A DNA stretch of 62,384 nt from Chrysophaeum taylorii (Eukaryota > Sar > Pelagophyceae > Pelagomonadales > Pelagomonadaceae), in NCBI GenBank assembly GCA_029834535.1, contig JAQMWT010000615.1, positions 1 through 62,384 on the forward strand, given 5' to 3'. Shown one piece after another: positions 19,866 through 30,525 of this stretch. The notes under the pieces are model-generated. The model saw only the letters and a list, made by a program, of their open reading frames with translations, was not told the origin of the DNA and searched no databases. Every line of letters begins with the position of its first letter. Within the stretch, counting starts at the first letter, position 1. Both the position numbers and the translations under genes were made by a program.

Positions 19866-21720
19866 TCAGTTGCCGTCTTCGTCGAAACCTGCCTTGAGGT
19901 GTATTTTGGCTATGTCTGTCTTGAGGTCGATCGGGACGAGAAGGGTGGTCGCGTGGGGGCCTTCGGTTGTGGGTCTGGAAATGTTGAGGGTACCCTGGCC
20001 GTCGATGCGGTCGTCCTTAAACCTACCCTCGTAGGAGGTCCCGTTGGGCCAGACGAGCGAGCCGCGGCCGTCCTTGCGTCCGTGGCGCCACATGCCCTCG
20101 TAGCGCTGGCCGTCGGCGTAGACAGCGACGCCCCGGCCTTCGAAGGAGTCGTCGGCAAAGAGGCCGTCGTAGGCGAGTCCGTCGGAGGTCCTGAGCGAGC
20201 CTCGTCCGTGGCGCTTGTCGTTGAGCCAGTCGCCCTCGTAGGTCGAGCCGTCGGCATCGAGGAGCTTGCCCCTTCCGTGCCTGACGTTGTCGCGCCACTC
20301 GCCCGAGTAGGCCCCCGCGCCGTCGGCGAGGACGTAGTCGCCCGCACCGTGGCGGCAGTTCTCGCGCCAGTCGCCTCGGTAGACGTCGCCGTTTTGGAAC
20401 ACGTAGAGCCCACGGCCGTGGAGCTTTCCGTCGGCGAATTCGCCGTCGTAGACCACGCGCCGGTCGCGCGTCAGGAGCACGCCCCGCCCGTGCTCGCGGC
20501 CGAGCTTCCACTCACCCTCATAGATCTGGTGCTGGCGCGACACATACACGCACGCGCCAAGCCCGTGACGCAGGCCCGTCTTGGGACACATCTCGCCCTC
20601 GTAAATCTCGTTCTGCTCCTCGTCGTACACCGCCGCGCACCATCGCGGGTTCGACGCCGCCGCCGACGACGTCGTCGAGGAGCCACCTCGATGGCTGCTA
20701 CTGCTGCTGGTCCGCGGCGGCGACGGCTTTTCCGGTTGTTGGTGCTGCTCGACGCGGGGCGGCGGCACGGTCGCCGAGATGGACGACTCGTCCGCCGCGT
20801 CGCGCTGCCGCCTCGGGTTCGGGTGGCGCGGCGAGATGGATCGGTGCACGCCCGCGGCCGCCGCCTTAAGTGAGGAGGCGGTTTGCGCCGAGCTCTCGGC
20901 GGTGTGTCGTCGCGGACTCCGGTGGCCCCCGCTCAACGTCCGCGTCGACGACGGGCGCGGCGCCCGCGCCTCGTCGTCGTCGTCGTCGTCGTCGTCGTCC
21001 ACCTGCCAGCGCACGACGCGCTGGCGCTTCCTTGCGGTCGGCGAAGATGGCTCGTCCGGCTTCGTCTTACGTCGGAGGTTGTGGACGACCGACGAGGGCT
21101 CGACGGGCAAGTTTCGTCGTCGTCGCGGCGACTTCTTGGTCGAGACGCGAGCGCCGTACACTCGCTCGAGCACGAGGCGCTTGTCGCCGTCTTCGAGCGC
21201 CCCGCGCAGCGAGAACTTGCCGTACGAGTTCGTACCGCGCCCCGCGACCCCGATCGCGTCATCGGCGTGACCGTTGAGCCGATCCTCGCGCCACAGCGCG
21301 AACGATTCGCTCACTTTTTGTTCTCGCCCGTGAAGCTTGAGCGCGAACCATCCCTCGTAGAACCCCGCCCATCGCGGCTTCTTCCGCCCGTTCGACGCTT
21401 CCACCACAGGCTGCAACCCGTCGGAATCCTCCACGGCCCGCGTCCGAGAGTAGCAGAACTTGAGCTGTTCGCACTTGAGCTGCGTTCCCGGCCTGCGACG
21501 ACGACGATTACCTTCTTCTTACTCGCGCGGACTGACGACACAAAAACTAGACGCACGCGTACTCCCACGTCCCGCGCAGCTCGACGACATCGGCATCGCT
21601 GACCTCGAATTCACCCGTCAGGTACACGTGGGGCGCCCCCGACGACGAACATCCCGCGTTGTTCGCCGCCGGGCAGTTCCCCGCCGTGCTCGCCGACGCC
21701 GTCGCGACATCGGCTGACAT
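19866..21720 (-). CDS. MORN-repeat protein
   Basis: Two exons, 21557-21720 and 19866-21492, with a 64-nt intron, give 596 aa. Splicing joins Thr-Trp-Glu-Tyr to Ala-Pro-Gly-Thr-Gln-Leu-Lys and removes the need for a GTG start in exon 2. The N-terminal ~150 aa are globular (Trp-Ala-Gly-Phe-Tyr-Glu-Gly-Trp). The middle is disordered Ser/Arg-rich with an octa-Asp run. About nine MORN units (Tyr-x-Gly-x-Trp/Phe ... His-Gly-x-Gly) fill residues ~350-555. MORN arrays act as membrane/cytoskeleton scaffolds or extended protein platforms, often in cilia or cell division. The orthologue is not identifiable. Confidence 0.82.
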
Positions 21721-22131
21721 GCCACCTCGCTCACCGCCTCGAAGAACGCCTACGCCGGACCTCACTACTCACACCACCAGCTTTCGTACCTCAGGTCAAC
21801 ACCGCCCATGCCGCCACTTGAGCTTGGAGAACAGCCACCATGAGGTATTGTTTGGCCTCATAGCCTTCTACGCCATACATCTAGGGATTTGTGTCGGCAC
21901 CGCTCAAGCGGCGTTCTTCCCCCAAAAAAATTGGCTGTTGCGTCGGGGTTTTTCAGCTCTCCCTTTCATTGCCGCCCCCGCCCGCCGCTTTGCTTATGAG
22001 TTGCCGCGGCCAATCGACGCAGTACACGAGTAGCCCCGAAATGTTTAATAATATAGGCGGTCGCGACCATCTCTCGCTCGACCTCTTCTCCCTCATCTCT
22101 TTTTTCTAGTAGTGGGAGGAGGGAAGTGGCA
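21721..22131. other. Intergenic, between two same-strand genes
   Basis: The upstream region of the MORN gene and downstream region of the LRR gene. No gene was seen. Confidence 0.5.
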
Positions 22132-22327
22132 TCACCAGACGGGCTCGTGCTCGAAGAAGCGCTGGACGATGGTGGCCGAATCGAGGCATTCGTCGACAAG
22201 GGAGGCGATCGCCTCGGGCCAAGCCTGACGGAAGGCACGTCGCTTGGCGTCGTGGGCGAGAGCGAGCGCGACGGCGCGATCGACCACTTTGCGGGCCAGG
22301 GAGCGCGTTCCGCGTCTGTCTTCGTCC

Positions 22328-22358
<31 letters not shown>

Positions 22359-25161
22359 GTCGCGCGGACAACTTGTTGTCCGCGAGCGAGAGCGCGGCGC
22401 AGAGCGGACCGAGGTGCCCCCTCGCCTCGAGGCGCTCGGAATCGGGGATGGGCTGGGCGTTGAATGTCTCGAGGTTGTTGGCCGAGACGCAGGCGACGAA
22501 GGGACGGAGGAGGACGAGAGAGCAGACGGGGTTTGACTCTATCCTGAGGTCGACGAGGGTCGGGACCAAGGCGAGGACGGAAGCGAGGGCCGCGACCTGT
22601 CGAAGCGTGTGGATCGCGTTGTCCGAAAAGACGGCGCTCCGGAGCTTGGCGAAGAGCTTGGCGTGCGGCCGGAGGCGCTCGACGGCGCGATCGATCGACA
22701 CGAATCGGCAGACGAGAGCCGTCGCGGCGCCGACGATTTTCGCGTTCTCGAGGCACTCCCATGCCTCCCCGTAGATTTGGAGGCACCTCTCCAAGTCCTT
22801 CGTGGTATCGACCTCGTAGTAGCCCGGCGACGCCCTGCGCGCCTTGCTCTTCTTGGTCGTCGTCGTCGCGGCCGCCGCCTTAGCCTTGTCGTCGTCGTTG
22901 TGGGAGGGTTCCGACGCCTCGACGACGAGGTCGCCGGGCCCCGCCGTCGAAGGCCGCTCCGAGGGCTTGCTCCCGCTATTGCTCCGCGAGCGCCGCCGTC
23001 TTCCCGACGTCGGCGGCCTTTGATTCTCGTCGTCGGCCGGCGGCCGCGGCGAGGCCGGCAGTCCGAGTAAAAGGTCGGCCAGCGCGCCGTCGTGCGAAGT
23101 TGGCCGCTGCGTCGAGTTCGGCAACGTCGTCGCGAGCGCCTCCTTTTTCGGCTGTCTGCTACTCGACGGCCTCGGGGACGACGGCAACGCGCGAATCGTG
23201 CCCGCGTCGGCAGAGGCGCGGCCGTCGAACGCCGCGGCTTTGTCAACGCACCGCCAGGTCGACGACGACCTCTGCTGCTGCTGCTGATTTAGTTTCGAAA
23301 GAGAAGCGTCCCCGGGACTCTCGCTTCTCGTCGGAGCGGCGCGCTGCTTGGCCCGCGACGCCTGCTTCGAGGAGGAGGCCGAGACGTCGTCGTCGTCGTC
23401 GTCGTTCTTGGACGACGACGACGACGCCGCCGCCGCCGCCGCCGCCGCCGCTTTCATCGAGTGCGCGAGCCACTCGCGCTCGGCGGCCTCGATCGCCTGC
23501 TGGCGCTGCTCCTCGGCCTTGCGCCTCTCCGACTCCTCCATCTCGCGCCTTTCCACCTCGCGCTTGCGCTCGTCCTCCTTGTGCGCCTCGAGCGCGACGG
23601 CCCGCCTCTCGCTGTCGGTGATGCGCTTCAAGTCGAGATGCTTGAGCGTCGGGATGCGCTCGACGACCTGGCGCCGGTAGGCCCGCGGGTCGTCCGAGGC
23701 CACCGGATTGCCATCCATCGAGAGTTCCATCAAGTACCGGACTCGGAAGAGACACGCGACGTCCGAAAACGTCGAGATCCGGTTGTTCGAGAGGAAGACG
23801 CGTTGGAGCGCGCTGAGCGCGTCGAGGTCGTGCGCTTTTTCGATCTGGTTCCGCCGCACGTTGAGCTCGGTGAGCGACTGGAGCGACGAGAGCTCCTCCA
23901 ACACCGTGAGCTTGTTGCCCGCGAGATTCAAGACGCGCAGCTCGGTCAACGACTCGAGCTGCTCGATCTTCGAGATGGCGTTCGAGTGCAAATCGAGCAC
24001 GTCTAATTTGCTCAGCTTTTCGAGGTGCGCGATCTGCTTGATGCGATTCTTCCCGAGCATCAACACCCGCAACGTCGGGACGTGCTCCATATCCTTGGAG
24101 AGTCGCTCGATGCAGTTGTTGTACAGATCCAGGAAAATCAAATTCGGGAGGTGGCTCAGATGGCGAATCTCCTCGATGTAGTTATTCTGGTAGTTGAGGA
24201 GCCGCACGCGCTCCTCCGACTTGAGGATCGGGCACACCGTCAAGTGCCGTCGGTCGAGGTTCAGCCGCTCGGGGTTGGCGCATCGCTCCTCCGCGCTCCG
24301 GTACACGACCAGCGCGTCGGGCTGGCCCTTATACTGCGCAAAGTACACGCCGTCGCTCGACACCGCGATGTCCGCGTGCTCCTTGCCCGTCGTTGCTTGT
24401 TCCTTCGACTTCTCCGCCGCCGCCGAGGAGGCCACCGCGACGACGCTCTGTTCTCGCGCCGCCGGAGGATTCGTCGACGCCGAAGAAACTTGTTGTTGTC
24501 GTCGCGGTCCGCCGGACGACGAGGTCGGCGCCTGGCGCGGCGTGAGCTGCCCGGCACGAGAAGTACCCCGATCGACAGAAACGTCTGGCTCGGTCGGACT
24601 CGGCAGCCGCTTTTGCCGCGGGGTGTTCGGACAGCCGCGCGGTTCGTCCGGCGGCGGCTCGTCCCGTTTTCTATCGCTGCCGAGCGACGCGTTTGCCGTC
24701 GATGGCCTCGGCTGCTGCTGCTGCTGCTGCTTGGGAGTGGCCGACTCGCGGCGCGGTTGGCTCGCGCGCAACACCGAGCTCTTGGGGACGGAGGGCTCAT
24801 CCCGGGGTACCCTCGACAATCCGGTCGGACGGACGACCGGGTCGCGCCGCGACGGTCCGGGGATGAGTTTGCTCGCGACGACCGGCTTAGTCGGCGGGGG
24901 CGGCGCCTTCTTCGGTGGTTTGGTGACCTGGGGCGCGGGCTCCGCGTACAAAGGCATTGACTGCGCTTTGAGCTCGATTCGCGGCTCGGACGTCGGCAAT
25001 GCCGCCACGCGAGACGACGAGTGTCGACGGTGCGGCAGGGCGGTTCCCTGCTGCGACAGCGGAGCCCCGGGGCCCCGCTGTTGTGTCGTCGTCGCCGCGC
25101 GGATCGACGCCCGGATCAGCGACACGGCGCCGTGTTCCCGCTGCCCCCCCAAGGGCGCCAT
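22132..25161 (-). CDS. LRRC49: LRRC49-like leucine-rich repeat protein (tubulin polyglutamylase complex-type)
   Basis: An uninterrupted 1009-aa ORF from the ATG at 25159. The N-terminal ~290 aa are low complexity (Pro/Ser/Gln). LRRs at about 300-490 have the SDS22-like consensus (Leu-x-x-Leu-x-Leu-x-x-Asn-x-Ile). The run Val-Leu-Met-Leu-Gly-Lys-Asn-Arg-Ile-Lys, Leu-Asp-Val-Leu-Asp-Leu-His and Leu-Arg-Val-Leu-Asn-Leu-Ala-Gly-Asn, ending in Leu-Lys-Arg-Ile-Thr-Asp-Ser-Glu-Arg-Arg, closely resembles human LRRC49, a subunit of the TTLL1 tubulin polyglutamylase complex. A Glu/Arg coiled coil follows (~500-560), then Ala, Ser and Asp homopolymers. A second helical/LRR-like domain (~760-940) matches where LRRC49 has its C-terminal part. 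The likely role is at cilia or the basal body. Starts are 149 bp from divergent L4. Confidence 0.72.
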
Positions 25162-25310
25162 CGTTTGTATCCTTTCACAACCCCCGCTGTCTACCGGTTT
25201 GTTGAGAGAGAGATATAGGGGTTAATTTCAAGAAGACGGACGCTCCTCACAATATCCGTTGGACATTCAAGTTGAACCTCAGTGTGACGCCAGCCAGCCA
25301 GCCAGCCAGC

Positions 25311-26054
25311 ATGCTCGCCGCCGTCGGGATGCTGCTCCTCGGGAGCGCGGCGGGGTTCACCGCGGTGATGAATCCGCCCTTGCGATCGGGCGTCGCTCGG
25401 TACGCCGTGGAGGTCCCTGTCCGATCTTTCGAGGGCGAGGCCGTCGGCAGCGAGTCGCTCGACCTCCGCACGACCAAGTCGGGCAAGGACATGTACGTCT
25501 TGCACCGCAAGTACGTCCACGAGAGAAGAAAGGCGCGCGCGGGCACCGCGTCCACCAAGACGCGCGGCGAAGTGCGCGGCGGCGGCCGCAAGCCATACAA
25601 GCAGAAGGGCACCGGCAACGCCCGCCGCGGCTCGACCCGCTCGCCCCTCATCGTCGGCGGCGGCGTCGCGCACGGACCCAGGCCCAAGAACTGGAACAAC
25701 AAGAAGATCAACAAGAAGGAGGCCCTTTTGGCCATCGGAATCGCCATCCAAAACAAGGCCCCCCAGACTATAGTCGTCGACGAGCTCTGCGGCAAACTCC
25801 AGAGCCCGCCCAAGACGAAGAGCGTTGTCAAGCTCATGGCCGATCTCGACCTCGATGCCACGAAAAACACCATCATGATCGTCGACGACTACGACCCCGT
25901 CCTCGACAAGTCCCAGTCAAACATTCCCCATCTCGAGATGCGCCTCCAGGACCAGATTACCGTTTCGGACATGCTTTGGGCCAACCAGGTCGTCTTCTCC
26001 AAGCCCGCCTTCGACTGGGTCAAAGCGAAATACGGCAAGCTCGTGGAGGCGTAG
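25311..26054 (+). CDS. rpl4: Plastid 50S ribosomal protein L4, nuclear-encoded
   Basis: 247 aa from the ATG at 25311; an upstream TTG was rejected. L4 is an early-binding 23S rRNA protein lining the exit tunnel. Visible features are [30 protein letters not shown], the Gly-Gly-Gly-x-x-His-Gly-Pro motif, and the C-terminal Val-Ser-Asp-Met-Leu-Trp-Ala-Asn. This is the bacterial/plastid type. The N-terminus ([16 protein letters not shown]) is a signal peptide ending in a Gly-Phe cleavage motif, then a short transit-like region with few acidic residues. This indicates a secondary plastid. A (CAGC)n tract precedes the ATG. Confidence 0.92.
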   Translation: MLAAVGMLLLGSAAGFTAVMNPPLRSGVARYAVEVPVRSFEGEAVGSESLDLRTTKSGKDMYVLHRKYVHERRKARAGTASTKTRGEVRGGGRKPYKQKGTGNARRGSTRSPLIVGGGVAHGPRPKNWNNKKINKKEALLAIGIAIQNKAPQTIVVDELCGKLQSPPKTKSVVKLMADLDLDATKNTIMIVDDYDPVLDKSQSNIPHLEMRLQDQITVSDMLWANQVVFSKPAFDWVKAKYGKLVEA

Positions 26055-26677
26055 AGTGCCTGCGCGCACAACCCTGACCCGCTTTTTTCTTCGATTTCGT
26101 CGTCTTCCTCTTCATCTTTTCTTTTTCTTTATTCCCGAGGCGACGACGGCGGCGGCGGCAGCGCGCGCGAAAGGCTATTAGAAGGATCGCACCGCCGTTT
26201 GCTCGGGATCGCTATTGCAACTAGATCACGTCCGGTCTGCTGGAGTTGCCTCCTTCTCACGTAGTAAGATAAATAACCTCCTAGCAATAAGTCGAATAAT
26301 AAATAAGCCCCTTCCAAGAAACAGGCTCTAATTTTGCAGCGCGAGCTCTAGGAGGTGTATTGGTTTGAGGAGGAAAAGGGAGAAAGGAGTTTCCGTTCTT
26401 TATTAAAAGGTCGACAGGCCGAGGCCGGATCTCGATTCCCAGCGCCCCCTCTACCCGTATTCGGCGCGGCAAATGCAGCGACGTTTAAGATCTTTCTTGG
26501 TGTTATATCTTTCTTGGTGTTAGCGTTTGCCTGGTCGGGACGTTGAGGCGGCGGTCACGCATCTACCCGAGTCGAAACCGGCTTGAGCGCCGTGTCGACA
26601 TGATTGTGCGAGTCGTCACGCGCGGTCGCGGTGCTGGGACGCACGCCGGGAGAGCGCCCTCGAGAAACAAGCGTGGG
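26055..26677. other. Intergenic
   Basis: Downstream of L4. It has a pyrimidine-rich stretch just after the stop, (GCG)n-like tracts near 26140, and a nearly perfect direct duplication of TCTTTCTTGGTGTTA at 26493-26522. No supported gene. Confidence 0.5.
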
Positions 26678-27298
26678 TTAAGGAACTGCGCTCGCGTCAG
26701 CGGGCTCGACGTTCGGCGCCGAATCGACATCGTCGGCAAAAAGAGTGCTGTGTGCCGCTTGTTCGTTGTTGATTGAAGCTTCAAGCGCTAGTTGCATTTC
26801 AACGGGGTCTTGGACGAGCGGCGTAGGGCGAGCTTCCTCGCGGAAGGCAGAGCTGCCTCGCGATTGGGATTGCGAAGATGGGCTTAGAGCGACGCTCACA
26901 GGACTTATGACTTTTTCCTGAAACCACAATCAAGCGTTGCTGCCGACTGCTCGCCGACGCATGATCGTCCATACGCGCAAGAACTCGCCCGGGACGACGC
27001 CTTCATGATCGAGTCCCGTCGGTACAAGAAGACTCGATGTCAGAGTTGTGTACTCACGCGCGTCGAAGGTCCCGAGGCCGCACACGTCGCTGGCACCCCC
27101 CCTGCTCGATGTCAATCCACGCTGAATGCCCAGGAGCAGTCCCAGGCGACTATGCGGACGGCACGTTCTCGTCGTCGACAGCATCACGATCTCCATCATC
27201 GTCACCAACACGGCGCCGCGACGAGGGTCCGTCGAATGCGGCATCTTCTTGGGGTCGTTTTCTCGGATCAAAATGCGTCCGCCGCTTCTCGCCGGCAT
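26678..27298 (-). CDS. Unresolved multi-exon gene, hypothetical
   Basis: Two minus-strand segments look coding. The first, downward from an ATG at 27296-27298, includes Gly-Leu-Gly-Thr-Phe-Asp-Ala-Arg-Glu-Tyr and Pro-Gly-Glu-Phe-Leu-Arg. The second (26678 to about 26920) follows a good 3' splice site (TTGATTGTGGTTTCAG) and carries Pro-Val-Glu-Met-Gln-Leu-Ala-Leu-Glu-Ala-Ser-Ile-Asn-Asn-Glu. A GTATGG donor at about 26974 would join them in frame with an intron of about 55 nt. An additional upstream exon is possible: the ATG near 27401 opens Met-Pro-Arg-Gly-Gln-Asp-Leu-Ala-Pro-Arg, with a charged helix after it. Exon structure is not certain and I recognise no domain. Confidence 0.35.
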
Positions 27299-27598
27299 CC
27301 GTCTTTATCTACGGCCGCCCGTTTCTCCTCAGCACGTTTGTCGATTTCAATACGTGCCTTCGTAAGACGCCTTCGCGGCGCCAAATCCTGACCACGAGGC
27401 ATGGTCACCGTTTTTTGTAGTGCGCGCCGCTACCGCCATTATCGTTGCACACACAGTCATTCGAGACTCCTCCCTCGTAGTGGCTTTTTCGTTTTCGTTG
27501 TGCTCGCGTGGTTGTACGTGGGAGTCTTCCAATGGACCAATCAGCGCACGGATTTCAATCTGAGTTCATAATACCGAAACTACTGGCGCTCTCCACGT
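27299..27598. other. Possible 5' exon, then intergenic
   Basis: 27299-27403 may hold a first coding exon of the gene below it (minus strand). The rest shows nothing. Confidence 0.35.
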
Positions 27599-29824
27599 TC
27601 ACAAAATTATGTCACCCAAGGCTCCAGGTTTGAGTTCCTGTTTGACTTTCTGCTCGCGCCAGACGATGTTTTGGCGCGCCTTATCGAGGCAGGGCTCGAG
27701 CTGGAGCGTATTCCAGCGTTCTTCTAGCTCCTCAAACTCGCTTTGAATGGCAGCAGAGAGGTTGGATTGTGCCACGATACGCTCCTCGTCGCTTTGCGCA
27801 GCGTCGTTGACACGCGACACGGCGTCGCCGAAGTCGTTGTGGGTCGCCATGCGTTTTGCCTCCTTCGCCGAGAGTTTGTTAGCCTCGACGAGCTCTTGGA
27901 GCCTCAAGCGCCGAAGTTCCCTGTGCGCCACTGTTGCGTGCGCCGTCGGCCCCTCGTCACGTCGCGTCAAGCTTTTCGCGTGGGCTTGCTGCTGCCGGAA
28001 GACGCCGCACTTTCTCCTGATAATCTCCGCGCGAAACTCGCGGTCAAGATCCCTGTGCTTCTTCCACCGCGCCATATCTCGAGAGTGGCGACGCTGTTCG
28101 TGCCTCGAGATAGACGCAATGTCCTCCTTGTGGTATGTAAAGTAGCTGTTCAAAACACCGAGAGTCCTCGCGAGTCCAAGGAACCATCGGCCCTCGTACT
28201 TCTTTGATTTCGAATACCGCAGCACGCCGTGGCCAAAGCGCTCGCCGAGTATGTAAAAGCCCTCGTAGGAATCCGCCTTGACGTCGTGATACCGCTCGAT
28301 ACCGCGGCCCCACTTCAAGCCGTGTTCGAACACGCCGTCGTATGTCGATATCCGCGTCTTGAGCGTACCGCGGCCATGGTAGATCCCACCCTGCAGTTCG
28401 CCGTCATACTCTTCGACCACGTTCCGCAGCTTGCCCCGACGGAGCCTGCCTGCTTCGAACGAGCCCTCGAGCGTCTCGATCTCGGAGACATATCGTCCCT
28501 CGCCCGTGATCCGCCCATCGGTAAATGAACCCTCGTAGACAGAGCCGTCCGCGAACATCATCTTACCATGTCCTTGGAATACGCCACGCGCGTACGGGTT
28601 GTCGCGGAGCTTGGACGATGGCAGATAGCTCGGCGCGTCGAGAGCGCCGACGAACGTGTCGCCGTTCGCAAAGTCCATGCGTCCGCCGCGCTTCTGGTCT
28701 CGGTAAAACATCCCCGTGTAGACCCCCTGGTCTGAATACTCGACGCCCGCGCCTTGTCGCTTCCCTTCCTTGAACTGGCCGTGGTAGTATTCAAACTTCC
28801 TTTCCGACGGCAATGCCTTGAAGATTCCGAAGCCCTGTTCGACGCGGCGAAATCTCACCGTTTGCATGTTCACCACGTACGGTGTGTAGTCCGGAAGGTA
28901 GTCCTTCGATCCGTCGGGGACGCTTCCCCTCCCTGCGAACGGCGGCAAGTACTCGTCGCCGATGACGTGTCCCACAGCAAGCTTGATTCCATCCCAGTCC
29001 GTCTTATTCGAAGCCCAGTATTCCAGCTGCGTGTCGAACGAAACATACCACGTGTTGCCTTCGGCTGGCGTTAACACCACGCGCGTGCGATCGCGGGCCG
29101 CGATGGCCTCCTGCGCTTTGTGCTTCGCCTTCTCGAGGCGCTTTTCCATGACCTCCTTCTCGGCGAGCAATTCCTGGTACTTGATCTCGCGCTCGGCGTC
29201 TGCCTCGTTGTCCGGTAGTGGCTTGCCCTTGGCGTCGAGAATCGCCATAAATGGAACGAGCTTCATATTTTTTACCAGTGTCTCGATCTCCTCCTCGACC
29301 GCTCCCACGAACCCCACGGCACGCTGGACCCGATTGTCTTCTTCCTGCAGCCCGAACATGATCCACTCACGCAAATCGATGGCTTCGACCTTGTGTTCGT
29401 TGCGGTCATCGTAATCGGGCACGTTCTCCATCAGCAACACCAGCGTGCCCTCGTAATGATCCGAACCCGCGGCGTCGAAGATGTCACGCTCTTGTCGCGG
29501 AACCAATACGTATCGGTTGTGCGGCTGGCACTTGCCAATCGCCTCCTCGAGGTGGATGACCTCGTGGGTCTGCTTGTTCATCAAATACGATATTGTGAAC
29601 GGGTCGCGTTGCTCGACGCATCGTTGGAGCTCGTCGGGTTGGCATTGCCGCCGCGGCAATCTGAAACGATGCGTCCACTCACCATTCTCGTTCTGGATTT
29701 CGAAATAGATCTTCTCGTTATGCCACGCTTGCTTTTCGCGCTGTCGTCTATCGAAAGCCTTCAGCGTGTCCTTTGTCTCATTCTTGTCAATCACGCGAGA
29801 CCGCATCGCGACTTCAGGGTCCAT
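27599..29824 (-). CDS. Large MORN-repeat protein
   Basis: 741 aa, intronless, from the ATG at 29822-29824 (Met-Asp-Pro-Glu-Val-Ala-Met); an upstream TTG was rejected. An N-terminal globular domain (about 1-330) includes a helical stretch with Lys-Tyr-Gln-Glu-Leu-Leu-Ala-Glu-Lys-Glu. About eight MORN-like units occupy residues ~345-550 (Tyr-Tyr-His-Gly-Gln-Phe-Lys-Glu-Gly-Lys-Arg-Gln-Gly-Ala-Gly and so on). A long charged coiled-coil C-terminus follows. The likely role is a cytoskeletal or membrane-associated scaffold. It is not obviously related to the other MORN protein outside the repeats. An R3 repeat lies ~100 bp upstream of the start. Confidence 0.82.
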   Translation of the reverse strand: MDPEVAMRSRVIDKNETKDTLKAFDRRQREKQAWHNEKIYFEIQNENGEWTHRFRLPRRQCQPDELQRCVEQRDPFTISYLMNKQTHEVIHLEEAIGKCQPHNRYVLVPRQERDIFDAAGSDHYEGTLVLLMENVPDYDDRNEHKVEAIDLREWIMFGLQEEDNRVQRAVGFVGAVEEEIETLVKNMKLVPFMAILDAKGKPLPDNEADAEREIKYQELLAEKEVMEKRLEKAKHKAQEAIAARDRTRVVLTPAEGNTWYVSFDTQLEYWASNKTDWDGIKLAVGHVIGDEYLPPFAGRGSVPDGSKDYLPDYTPYVVNMQTVRFRRVEQGFGIFKALPSERKFEYYHGQFKEGKRQGAGVEYSDQGVYTGMFYRDQKRGGRMDFANGDTFVGALDAPSYLPSSKLRDNPYARGVFQGHGKMMFADGSVYEGSFTDGRITGEGRYVSEIETLEGSFEAGRLRRGKLRNVVEEYDGELQGGIYHGRGTLKTRISTYDGVFEHGLKWGRGIERYHDVKADSYEGFYILGERFGHGVLRYSKSKKYEGRWFLGLARTLGVLNSYFTYHKEDIASISRHEQRRHSRDMARWKKHRDLDREFRAEIIRRKCGVFRQQQAHAKSLTRRDEGPTAHATVAHRELRRLRLQELVEANKLSAKEAKRMATHNDFGDAVSRVNDAAQSDEERIVAQSNLSAAIQSEFEELEERWNTLQLEPCLDKARQNIVWREQKVKQELKPGALGDIIL

Positions 29825-29921
29825 CGTGCAGGTCAAACGGACTTCTCAAAAGTCCCTATCCCAACGGCAAGCATTGATTATTAGAGTGTAAACCTTACCC
29901 TGATCGCGCACCTTTACGGTC

Positions 29922-30041
29922 GCGATGGCGGACGGTGCCTTCCGCGCCTTGCGAAGGCATCGATCCTCCCGGCGTAGGTTGGCACCTATTCGCCTCTCGA
30001 ACGAGCCAGTTGGCAGCCGGAACGTTCGCAGCGGGACGGGG
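29922..30041 (+). repeat. Dispersed repeat R3, copy 2
   Basis: Matches 8511-8633 (see there), including CTCCCGGCGTAGGTTGGCAC and GGAACGTTCGCAG. It sits upstream of a minus-strand start codon, as does copy 1. Confidence 0.85.
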
Positions 30042-30525
30042 TACGTCCAGGGGGCGCAGAATGAAGCTGACGACGAAGTTTATAGTGAGTCTGAATGTCC
30101 GCGGTCTCAATCTAAAAAACGAGGCGAAGATAGTTCACGTACGGCCGGGGTCTCAACAAGGCACTCCGCAAGTTCCACATACGAACGAGGACATGGTGCT
30201 CCCTCGCTCAAGACCGTGACAACTGGCGACGGACCATCAACGCTCCTTCTGACGCCCGGGGACTCTGATCTCTCGGGCCACGGCGCTGGCCCGGTGATCA
30301 TACGAAGCCAGCGCTGTTCGTTATTAGATTCGAATTAGGACACAGATTACGAGTGATTACGACTACATTACGAGCTGTTCTCATAGATCCGACTGTTGAC
30401 ATTCAAAAGAATCAATCAAGCCACGTCAGTTCACAGTTTTGGAAATTTTCGTTTCCTACTACGTAGTACAAAGAATGTTCGCCTAGTAACACACAGAGCC
30501 GGATTCGGCCGCCCCCCAATTTTTT
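30042..30525. other. Intergenic, upstream of the TKL kinase
   Basis: No gene recognised. The last 150 bp are relatively A+T-rich, as a promoter might be. Confidence 0.5.

Noticed and set aside
19899..20873. Long plus-strand ORF antisense to the MORN gene
   Set aside because: The repetitive GC-rich codons of MORN repeats keep the reverse frame open; its translation is Val/Ala/Glu-biased with no domain.
23461..24960. Plus-strand ORFs antisense to the LRR gene
   Set aside because: Arg/Leu-rich shadows of a well-supported LRR coding sequence.
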